The notes beneath the pieces were generated by a model that saw only the letters and a list, made by a program, of their open reading frames with translations, did no database searches and was not told the origin of the DNA. From NCBI GenBank assembly GCA_964424205.1, contig CAYRIF010000273.1, forward strand, positions 1 through 5,020: 5,020 nt of DNA, read 5' to 3'. This DNA is from CAYRIF01 sp964424205 (GTDB taxonomy: Bacteria > Bacteroidota > Bacteroidia > Cytophagales > Cyclobacteriaceae). Positions 1-5,020 of this stretch are shown here, in pieces; the stretch's first letter is position 1; the number at the start of each line of letters is the position of its first letter. The translations under genes were made by a program, and so were the position numbers.

Positions 1-1
1 G

Positions 2-1984
2 GAAAGAAGAGCATCATTGTTTCAAAAAGCATTACTACCTTTAACTATTGGTGAGGTTTTGGATTGGAGTGATTACAGTAATTTATTACATATTATCAAT
101 AAAAAATTTATAAAAATTGATAGATATTTGAAAAGAATATGCAAAGAAGAAGATACACTAAAAAGAAAAAGAGCAGATATAAATAAAGAATTTAAAGAAA
201 CTCAAAACGAGTATAACAAAAAGATAAAAGAGTGGGATGAAAAGTATAGAAATAAGCTAGCGGGTTTGTATGAAAGTACTGGTAAGGAATATCAAAATTT
301 GTCATGTTCTGAAGATATGAACGTTCGATTAGATCTTTCTTTGCGTTCAGCGTCTTTTTGGTTGGCTATTCACTATAGAGAGGCGGTATATTTAGAGTTG
401 TTAAAAGAGAAGTTAGAAAGGGATAGGTTGTATAATAAACCTGTAAAAGAGAGAGGAAAAAAATCCTACAATGAGAAATTGCAACGTATGGCTTGTCTGT
501 TTCCTCTTTTTATTGCGACATTTCATTCATTGCCAAAGTATGCAACTTTTTATAAGCACGAAGAAGGAGAGTTTCCATATTTTGAATTGTTTGACTACTT
601 AATTGTCGATGAGGCAGGGCAAGTAGCACCTGATATTGCTATCCCATCTTTCTCTCTTGCCAAAAAGGCAATAGTAGTTGGAGATGTGCTTCAAATAGAG
701 CCAATTTGGTCTGTAAATAAAGACATAGACCGGGTCAACTTAATTAAAAATGGATTAATTGAAAAGGATATATCTGAGGAAAAATTTTTAGAAATAGAGA
801 AAAAAGGAATCCTTTGTGCAAGTGGAAACCTGATGCATATAGCTAAAAAAGCATCAAGGTATGAAGGGGGTGTTTTGCTGAGAGAGCATCGGCGATGTTT
901 AGACTCAATTATTTCTTATTCTAACAACTATGTTTATTCAAATCAGCTTGAACTCAAAGTAGGAAGTAATCATACCCAAAAACATGTACTACCTCCGAAA
1001 GGCTATTTGCATATTAGCGGTCAAAGTATAAAAGTCGGTACTAGTAGAAAAAATGATTTGGAAGCTACTATTATTGCTAAATGGATACATGTAAAATGTG
1101 AAGAGTTAGAGGAGGACTATCATAAGGAGATACATGATATTATTGCGGTTGTAACTCCCTATGAGAGGCAAGAAAAGTCAGTCAAAAATAAACTGAAAAA
1201 GCTAGACAGAAAGTATGAAAAGATAATAATTGGTACGGTGAACAAACTACAAGGTGCAGCAAAAGAGATTATTATATTTTCACTGGTCGTGTCAAAAAAT
1301 GATAGTTTGGTATTTTTGAACAGGTATAATATGTTAAATGTAGCGGTATCTAGGGCAAAACATAGTTTTTTGGTATTTGGTAATATTAATATCTTAAAGT
1401 CAGAAGAGAATAGTCCACTTGGCAACTTAAAAAAGTGGATGCTAGAAGAAAAAAATGTAGAATTACCGAATGACATTGTTTATCAGGACAGGTTTCTATA
1501 CAATGAAAAAGTAAAAAGGATAAGTGATTTGAAGGGTCACGTTGACGCTTTGAAGAGGGCTATTGAAATAGCTAAAAAAGAATTGATAATTGTTTCTCCA
1601 TTTATATCAAGTAATGCGATATTGCATGATGGACTAGTGGAAATGATTCAGAAAAGAGTCAGTGAAGGAGTGAAAATTGTTATTATTACCGATAGTCAAT
1701 TAGATGTTTTTAATGGGATATTAAAGAAGAAATCTTTGGAAGGTAGAAATTTGTTAATGGAAAGCGGAGCGGTTTTAAAGATTGTAAATGGTATTCATAG
1801 TAAAACAATTATAATTGATGATGACATATTGATTGAGGGATCATTTAACTGGTTATCGGCATTAAGAAATGCGGATAGTAATTATTCAAGACATGAAACT
1901 TCTATTGTTTTACAAAATAAAGCTGCTAAAAAGCAAGTTTTGAAAGCAAAAAAAGAGTTGGAAATGCTGGTATTATCAAAATAA
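2..1984 (+). CDS. SF1 helicase fused to PLD-family nuclease (type II Mokosh-like), 5'-truncated by window edge
   Basis: The frame is open to the left edge, so the TTG at 17 is not a credible start and the true start lies upstream. Residues below count from that TTG. In order: a Lys/Glu-rich predicted coiled coil (about 29-82); helicase motif II D198-E-A-G-Q; motif III G222-D-x-x-Q; an R289-E-H-R-R motif (IV-like); T380-P-Y-x-x-Q; motif V G406-T-V-N-K-L-Q-G; motif VI N441-V-A-V-S-R-A-K. These mark an Upf1/COG1112-type superfamily 1 helicase. A PLD domain follows (about 508-640) with one complete HKD signature, H594-x-K-x4-D601-x6-G-S-x-N611, and a trailing R-H-E-T-S-I-V-L stretch. HKD nucleases with one copy usually dimerise. 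The Walker A motif (motif I) must lie outside the window. Helicase plus C-terminal PLD in one chain is the known layout of type II Mokosh (MkoC) anti-phage proteins; assignment to that system is inference. The gene ends 32 bp before leuD. Helicase-PLD call very sure; defence role moderate. Confidence 0.9.
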   Translation, partial: ERRASLFQKALLPLTIGEVLDWSDYSNLLHIINKKFIKIDRYLKRICKEEDTLKRKRADINKEFKETQNEYNKKIKEWDEKYRNKLAGLYESTGKEYQNLSCSEDMNVRLDLSLRSASFWLAIHYREAVYLELLKEKLERDRLYNKPVKERGKKSYNEKLQRMACLFPLFIATFHSLPKYATFYKHEEGEFPYFELFDYLIVDEAGQVAPDIAIPSFSLAKKAIVVGDVLQIEPIWSVNKDIDRVNLIKNGLIEKDISEEKFLEIEKKGILCASGNLMHIAKKASRYEGGVLLREHRRCLDSIISYSNNYVYSNQLELKVGSNHTQKHVLPPKGYLHISGQSIKVGTSRKNDLEATIIAKWIHVKCEELEEDYHKEIHDIIAVVTPYERQEKSVKNKLKKLDRKYEKIIIGTVNKLQGAAKEIIIFSLVVSKNDSLVFLNRYNMLNVAVSRAKHSFLVFGNINILKSEENSPLGNLKKWMLEEKNVELPNDIVYQDRFLYNEKVKRISDLKGHVDALKRAIEIAKKELIIVSPFISSNAILHDGLVEMIQKRVSEGVKIVIITDSQLDVFNGILKKKSLEGRNLLMESGAVLKIVNGIHSKTIIIDDDILIEGSFNWLSALRNADSNYSRHETSIVLQNKAAKKQVLKAKKELEMLVLSK

Positions 1985-2016
1985 ATTGAACCAATAAGAT
2001 TTATAGTATAGAAGAT

Positions 2017-2610
2017 ATGAAAAAATTCAAAACAATAACATCCACAATAGTACCCATGCCAATGGAAAATATTGACACCGATCAAATTATTCCTGCGCGA
2101 TTTTTAAAGGCAACCACCCGAGACGGTTTTGGCGAAAACTTGTTTAGAGATTGGCGGTTTGATGGGGAAGGTAACCCAAAAAATGACTTTATATTAAACA
2201 ACTCGGAGTATGAAGGGGAGATATTAGTGGCGGGAAAAAACTTTGGCTGCGGCTCCAGTAGAGAACATGCCGCTTGGGCAATTGCCGATTATGGCTTTCG
2301 AGTAGTAGTTTCTGGTTTTTTTGCTGATATTTTTAAAAATAATGCCTTAAATAATGGACTTTTGCCAGTGCAGGTATCGGAGAAGATGCTGAAAGAAATT
2401 TTTGCTAAAGTGGAAGGTGATGTAGCGACTAAACTGAAAATAGATTTAGAAAATCAAACCATCAGTATAGAAGGAACAGAAATGAGCGAGGGGTTTGAAA
2501 TCAATGATTATAAAAAATCATGCTTGTTAAACGGGTATGATGACATTGATTATATTTTAACATTAAAAGACAAGATAGAAGCTTACGAAAAGCAGGCGGT
2601 TAACTTTTAA
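2017..2610 (+). CDS. leuD: 3-isopropylmalate dehydratase small subunit (LeuD)
   Basis: LeuD is the small (swivel-domain) subunit of cytoplasmic isopropylmalate isomerase. With the [4Fe-4S] subunit LeuC it converts 2-isopropylmalate to 3-isopropylmalate in leucine synthesis. At 197 residues it is full length for the bacterial-type small subunit (about 200). It shows the N-terminal N18-I-D-T-D-Q-I-I-P-A-R-F motif and the aconitase-superfamily G73-K-N-F-G-C-G-S-S-R-E-H loop, whose Ser/Arg residues contact substrate. Next come the A-D-I-F-K-N-N-A-L-N-N-G-L-L-P motif and a normal C-terminus. The ATG start matches the family N-terminus; only a weak purine stretch (GAAG) precedes it, as is usual in Bacteroidota. 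The partner leuC is not in the window and is not the immediate upstream neighbour, although leuC-leuD adjacency is the common order. Transcription probably comes from upstream, possibly through the helicase gene; no convincing promoter is visible in the 32-bp gap. Confidence 0.97.
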   Translation: MKKFKTITSTIVPMPMENIDTDQIIPARFLKATTRDGFGENLFRDWRFDGEGNPKNDFILNNSEYEGEILVAGKNFGCGSSREHAAWAIADYGFRVVVSGFFADIFKNNALNNGLLPVQVSEKMLKEIFAKVEGDVATKLKIDLENQTISIEGTEMSEGFEINDYKKSCLLNGYDDIDYILTLKDKIEAYEKQAVNF

Positions 2611-2612
2611 TC

Positions 2613-2676
2613 AAACCTGACAGGTTTTGGTTGTGCGCCCTTGTCAAGGGTGGAGGTATAAAAACCTGTCAGGTTT
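2613..2676. repeat. 64-bp palindromic element with 16-bp perfect inverted arms and central hairpin
   Basis: The left arm AAACCTGACAGGTTTT (2613-2628) is the exact reverse complement of the right arm AAAACCTGTCAGGTTT (2661-2676). Each arm is itself a near-perfect palindrome (AAACCTG/CAGGTTT around one central base). Between them, CCCTTG-T-CAAGGG (2638-2650) is a 6-bp stem around a single base. Its centre (2644) almost coincides with that of the whole element (2644.5), so the unit could form one long imperfect hairpin or three small ones. It fills most of the leuD-leuB gap and would be transcribed in the leu mRNA. It has no T-run, so a simple rho-independent terminator is unlikely. It resembles a dispersed REP/MITE-type repeat, but copy number cannot be judged from one window. 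An RNA structure tuning leuB expression or mRNA stability is the alternative. Confidence 0.85.
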
Positions 2677-2689
2677 CTTAAGTAGAAAT

Positions 2690-3766
2690 ATGAAAAAAAT
2701 AGCAATATTAAGTGGTGATGGCATAGGACCAGAGGTAGTCCAGCAAGCAGTAAAAGTATTGGATGCCATTACCAAAATTTCCAATGTAGAATTTGAATAT
2801 ATCGAGGCATTAATCGGTGCCATAGCCATAGATGAAACAGGAAATCCATTTCCTGATGAAACATTGAAAGTTTGCCAAGAGGCAGATGCCATTCTATTCG
2901 GTGCCATTGGTCATCCGAAATATGACAACGACCCAAGCGCAAAAGTTCGTCCAGAGCAGGGATTACTTGCCATGCGAAAGAGCCTTGGATTATTCGCAAA
3001 TATTCGTCCTGTGGCTAGCTACAAAGTATTGGAAGCTGCATCGCCTTTGAAAAAAGAGATCATTGAAAATGTCGATTTTGTAGTGTATAGAGAGTTGACA
3101 GGTGGTATTTATTTTGGTGAAAGTGGGAAGTCAGAAGATGGTAATGCGGCATTTGATACCTGTAGCTACTCCAAAGAGGAGATTACTAGAATCGCTAAAC
3201 TCGCTTTTGATGCTGCAAGACGGAGGGATAGCAGAGTGACACTGGTTGATAAGGCGAATGTGCTGGAAAGTTCTAGGCTCTGGCGTAAAGTGGTGACAGA
3301 AATGGCAGCCAATGACTATCCTGATGTTACGTTGGATTTTATGTTTGTTGATAATGCGGCAATGAAAATCATCCAAAATCCAAGGCATTTTGATGTGCTG
3401 CTGACAGGCAATATGTTTGGAGATATTCTTTCTGATGAAAGTTCCGTGATTGCAGGTTCATTGGGTTTGTTGCCTTCTGCTTCGGTAGGAGCGAAGGTGG
3501 CTTTGTATGAGCCTATTCATGGTTCATACCCAGAGGTAGCAGGCCAAAACATTGCCAATCCTGTGGCAACAATTCTTTCCGCTGCGATGATGTTAGAGTT
3601 ATCTTTTGGCATGCGTGTGGAGGCAAAATTAATACGCGATGCAGTTGAGGATTCTTTGAACAATGGAATTGTTACCAAAGAGATTAATGGCGATAAGTTC
3701 TACACAACAGAAGAGGTGGGCGCATATATTGCCGCACTTGTTGCGGCATCCCCTAAATCAGAGTGA
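2690..3766 (+). CDS. leuB: 3-isopropylmalate dehydrogenase (LeuB)
   Basis: LeuB is a cytoplasmic, NAD+-dependent, homodimeric enzyme. It oxidises and decarboxylates 3-isopropylmalate to 2-oxoisocaproate, the step after LeuCD. With the ATG at 2690 the product is 358 residues, typical of the family, and begins directly with M-K-K-I-A-I-L-S-G-D-G-I-G-P-E-V. The open frame extends upstream to a TTG at 2627, but that 21-residue extension is encoded by the palindromic repeat and has no family counterpart, so it is rejected. Key residues present are Y133 in V-Y-R-E-L-T-G-G-I-Y-F-G and K188 in V-D-K-A-N-V-L (the catalytic Tyr/Lys pair). The metal-binding aspartates are D221 (V-D-N-A-A-M), D245 and D249 (G-D-I-L-S-D-E), with the same spacing as in known enzymes. 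The cofactor-site E-P-I-H-G-S and N-I-A-N-P motifs follow. The protein is intact. No leuA lies between leuD and leuB. No strong Shine-Dalgarno sequence precedes the start. Confidence 0.97.
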   Translation: MKKIAILSGDGIGPEVVQQAVKVLDAITKISNVEFEYIEALIGAIAIDETGNPFPDETLKVCQEADAILFGAIGHPKYDNDPSAKVRPEQGLLAMRKSLGLFANIRPVASYKVLEAASPLKKEIIENVDFVVYRELTGGIYFGESGKSEDGNAAFDTCSYSKEEITRIAKLAFDAARRRDSRVTLVDKANVLESSRLWRKVVTEMAANDYPDVTLDFMFVDNAAMKIIQNPRHFDVLLTGNMFGDILSDESSVIAGSLGLLPSASVGAKVALYEPIHGSYPEVAGQNIANPVATILSAAMMLELSFGMRVEAKLIRDAVEDSLNNGIVTKEINGDKFYTTEEVGAYIAALVAASPKSE

Positions 3767-3873
3767 TAAATAGAGATATTTGGCAACAAGTGTGACAGTG
3801 GTGTCGCTAATAAATGGAATTGTGGAAATTAAAAATCCAAGATATTATTGCTGAATTATAAATTACATATAGT

Positions 3874-3907
3874 TTTGCATTAAATTGTTTTTGCAGCATA
3901 AATCTTG
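3874..3907 (+). promoter_or_regulatory. weak candidate Bacteroidota-type promoter for crcB
   Basis: A TTTG (3874-3877) is followed 21 bp later by TAAATCTTG (3899-3907). This only approximates the Bacteroidota sigma-ABfr consensus (TTTG at -33, TAnnTTTG at -7), because the downstream box has one extra base. Such matches are frequent by chance in A/T-rich DNA. Position upstream of crcB and promoter-like spacing are the only support. Confidence 0.2.
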
Positions 3908-3938
3908 TTTTGGAAAGAGCGCGTAATTTGAAAGAGCA

Positions 3939-3953
3939 CAAGTGAGACACTTG
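3939..3953 (+). promoter_or_regulatory. small hairpin in crcB leader
   Basis: CAAGTG-AGA-CACTTG forms a perfect 6-bp stem with a 3-base loop, 26 bp before the crcB start. Beyond an A/C mismatch, two more G-C pairs could extend it. No T-run follows, so it is not a standard terminator. It could be an operator-like inverted repeat or a leader RNA structure; no regulator can be named. Confidence 0.35.
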
Positions 3954-3979
3954 CGCCAGCATACTTTATTAATTCTAAT

Positions 3980-4351
3980 ATGATTAAATCACTTTTGATA
4001 GTTGGTATTGGCGGTTTTTTTGGAAGTTCCGGCAGGTTCTTACTGCAACATACATTACTTAAGATATTCCCCGGAATTTTCCCTTGGGGTACTTTTCTCG
4101 CCAATGTCATTGGCTGCTTTTTGATAGGTATCGTGTTTGCTTTCTCAATGAAGGAGGATCCTATTTCTGTGGATTGGAAATTGTTTCTAGCGGCAGGTTT
4201 TTGTGGAGGATTTACGACCTTCTCCTCTTTCTCACAAGAAAATGTTCACATGCTACAAAACGGCCACTTTCTCACATTTTTTGGCTATCTCGCCGCAAGT
4301 ATATTGTTGGGTTTCGGTGCTACCTATTTGGGGATGGTTGTTTTTAGGTAG
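3980..4351 (+). CDS. crcB: CrcB/Fluc fluoride ion channel
   Basis: CrcB/Fluc proteins are small inner-membrane channels that assemble as antiparallel dimers and let fluoride leave the cell, protecting enzymes such as enolase. At 123 residues the length is typical. Four hydrophobic segments are visible (about 4-22, 35-56, 67-86, 97-121). Family hallmarks are G11-G-x-x-G-x-x-G-R19-F near the N-terminus, P35-W-G-T-F-L-A-N42-x-x-G-C-F-L-I-G with the pore asparagine, and G73-F-C-G-G-F-T-T-F-S-S-F-S, which carries the central Na+ site and the phenylalanines (F81, F84) lining the fluoride path. The ATG at 3980 gives the normal short N-terminus; no Shine-Dalgarno is evident. It stands 213 bp after leuB and 63 bp before the restriction gene. 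No fluoride riboswitch is seen upstream. The gene appears intact and is probably unrelated to its neighbours. Confidence 0.95.
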   Translation: MIKSLLIVGIGGFFGSSGRFLLQHTLLKIFPGIFPWGTFLANVIGCFLIGIVFAFSMKEDPISVDWKLFLAAGFCGGFTTFSSFSQENVHMLQNGHFLTFFGYLAASILLGFGATYLGMVVFR

Positions 4352-4402
4352 AAATTAAAAATCAAAATTTTGTTATTTTATAAATTTTTTCGGTCAAATT
4401 AG

Positions 4403-4410
4403 TATTTTTG
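4403..4410 (+). promoter_or_regulatory. possible -7 element (TATTTTTG) before the restriction gene
   Basis: TATTTTTG fits the Bacteroidota TAnnTTTG -7 consensus exactly and lies 4 bp before the ATG at 4415. No TTTG sits at the expected 19-21 bp upstream; the nearest, at 4369-4372, is 30 bp away. Transcription from here would give a nearly leaderless mRNA. A chance match in A/T-rich DNA is quite possible. Confidence 0.2.
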
Positions 4411-4414
4411 GTAG

Positions 4415-4885
4415 ATGGAGGAAAAACAAAGGATAGTACTTTTTGAGAAAGCAAAATATTTTTTCAGAAATGAGATTGTAGAAGCACATATTTCAACAGC
4501 CTGTGTAAAGGCAGGAAAACTGGCGAATTATAATGTCAATCCATTTTTATACAAGTATTTAGCTAATTTTCTGAAAGGAAATGATAATCCTCGAAGCATT
4601 GCTGAAGCACTTGTTTTACCAAGAATCTTGGGCGCTTCTATCAATACTTCTTTTGGCATGCGAATTCAAAAATTAATCAGCGAATTATTTGATGGGTTTG
4701 GCTCTACCACTTCCGGAATTGATATTGAATTTGTTGATGCCCTTGATGGAAGGAAAAAGTACTGCCAATTAAAATCTGGACCAAATACAATTAATTTTGA
4801 TGATGTGGAGACTATTTTGGGGCATTTTCAAGGCACTATAAATATGGCAAGAACAAATAATTTGAATATTGGGATAATGATATGA
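4415..4885 (+). CDS. type II restriction endonuclease, probable PmeII family, N-terminal part (frameshifted)
   Basis: I recognise this as the N-terminal part of a type II restriction endonuclease, most like proteins named PmeII-family; the family name is from memory and unsearched. Such enzymes cut DNA at a specific site and normally act with a cognate methyltransferase. Visible conserved stretches are Y15-F-F-R-N-E-I-V, N42-P-F-L-Y-K-Y-L-A-N-F-L, P69-R-I-L-G-A-S-I-N-T-S-F-G and G95-F-G-S-T-T-S-G-I-D-I-E-F. A likely PD-(D/E)xK-type core follows: D103 (and E105), then Q118-L-K120, with Gln in place of the usual Glu/Asp. The reading ends early after N-I-G with the out-of-frame tail I-M-I and a TGA. 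The natural continuation is present in another frame immediately after a GGG run (4871-4873), so this is a broken gene or a sequencing error. The ATG at 4415 is the only good start, but lacks a Shine-Dalgarno. No methyltransferase is visible. Confidence 0.8.
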   Translation: MEEKQRIVLFEKAKYFFRNEIVEAHISTACVKAGKLANYNVNPFLYKYLANFLKGNDNPRSIAEALVLPRILGASINTSFGMRIQKLISELFDGFGSTTSGIDIEFVDALDGRKKYCQLKSGPNTINFDDVETILGHFQGTINMARTNNLNIGIMI

Positions 4886-5020
4886 TTGTAGGGGTGATTT
4901 ATGGAGAGGTGGCGGAGTTAAGCTCACATTATAAAAGAATCGCTAAAAAATACCCAGTATTTATTGGAAAGGATTTTTGGTTTAGACTAACTGGAAAAGA
5001 AAACTTTTACTTTGATCTTA
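4873..5020 (+). pseudogene. restriction endonuclease C-terminal continuation in shifted frame, truncated by window edge
   Basis: Read in the frame containing the ATG at 4882, this stretch is open to the right edge. It encodes D-N-D-M-I-V-G-V-I-Y-G-E, then H-Y-K-R-I-A-K-K-Y-P-V-F-I-G-K-D-F-W-F-R-L-T-G, and finally F-Y-F-D-L. Adding one G to the GGG at 4871-4873 would join it to the upstream part as N-L-N-I-G-D-N-D-M-I-V-G-V, with no other change. The K-D-F-W-x-R-L-T-G block is a C-terminal element I associate with the same endonuclease family. The ATG at 4882 might restart translation but would make only a fragment without the catalytic core. The end of the gene, and any methyltransferase partner, lie beyond the window. 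A one-base deletion is directly implied; whether it is biological or an assembly error cannot be told here. Confidence 0.75.

Larger units (their letters stand above)
3767..3979. other. leuB-crcB intergenic spacer, no gene recognised
   Basis: This 213-bp A/T-rich spacer holds no convincing ORF on either strand. No rho-independent terminator follows leuB: the only nearby stem is a weak GACA/TGTC (about 3794-3805) without a T-run. I looked for a fluoride (crcB) riboswitch and saw none of its conserved GGNGAUGG-like start or matching pseudoknot arrangement. The length suggests that crcB has its own promoter rather than belonging to the leu operon. Confidence 0.6.

Noticed and set aside
17..19. 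TTG as the start of the helicase-PLD gene
   Set aside because: The frame stays open to the window edge, there is no ribosome site before it, and an SF1 helicase needs a Walker A motif that is absent downstream. The gene is cut by the window, not started here.
2..1984. Base composition as proof that the helicase gene was transferred in
   Set aside because: Hand-counted 60-base lines range from about 25% to 47% G+C within this gene, overlapping leuD (about 30% in one line) and leuB (about 42-48%), so the contrast is not decisive.
2652..2656. GGAGG as a ribosome binding site for leuB
   Set aside because: It lies more than 30 bases before the ATG at 2690, far beyond useful spacing, and is part of the palindromic element's centre.
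2613..2676. Palindromic element as a CRISPR repeat or simple terminator
   Set aside because: There are only two inverted copies and no repeat-spacer series, and no T-run follows either stem.
2627..2689. Upstream extension of LeuB starting at TTG 2627
   Set aside because: The extra 21 residues are encoded by the palindromic element, and family members begin at the M-K-K-I-A-I-L-S-G-D-G motif at 2690.
1159..3388. Open frames on the - strand (1159-1476, 1882-2085, 2644-2907, 2769-2999, 3131-3388)
   Set aside because: All lie opposite or across well-supported genes, show no recognisable domains, and have composition expected of antisense shadows.
3880..4110. - strand frame over the crcB start
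   Set aside because: It overlaps the clearly coding crcB N-terminus and spacer, and its translation has no recognisable motif.
4084..4347. + strand frame inside crcB
   Set aside because: It is fully contained in crcB in another frame, and crcB matches all family hallmarks.

Overview
The window most likely comes from a member of the Bacteroidota. The DNA is A/T-rich, genes start at ATG with little or no Shine-Dalgarno sequence, and the LeuD and LeuB proteins read like those of Cytophaga/Flavobacteria-type bacteria. The assignment is inferred from sequence style, not from a database search. All recognised genes lie on the + strand.

Layout. (1) Positions 2-1984 hold the 3' part of a large gene for a superfamily 1 helicase (COG1112/Upf1-like) fused to a C-terminal phospholipase-D-type (HKD) nuclease domain. 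This is the architecture described for single-gene (type II) Mokosh anti-phage systems. The 5' end, including the Walker A motif, lies outside the window. (2) Positions 2017-3766 hold leuD and leuB, two leucine-biosynthesis genes. They are separated by 79 bp that carry a near-symmetrical 64-bp palindromic element with perfect 16-bp arms. (3) Positions 3767-3979 are a 213-bp spacer with a small hairpin and no clear terminator or riboswitch. (4) Positions 3980-4351 hold crcB (Fluc fluoride channel). (5) From 4415 to the right edge is a type II restriction endonuclease gene, probably PmeII-family. It is broken by an apparent one-base deletion in a G run at 4871-4873; its C-terminal part continues in another frame to the window end.

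How it fits together. LeuD (with an unseen LeuC) isomerises 2-isopropylmalate and LeuB oxidises 3-isopropylmalate, so these are consecutive leucine-pathway steps. A candidate defence gene ends 32 bp before leuD, and a (possibly dead) restriction gene follows crcB. Housekeeping genes are therefore flanked by defence-type genes on both sides. The immediate upstream neighbour of leuD is the helicase-nuclease and not leuC, which suggests the defence gene was inserted into, or beside, a leu operon. No tRNA, rRNA, CRISPR array, transposase or integrase was found.
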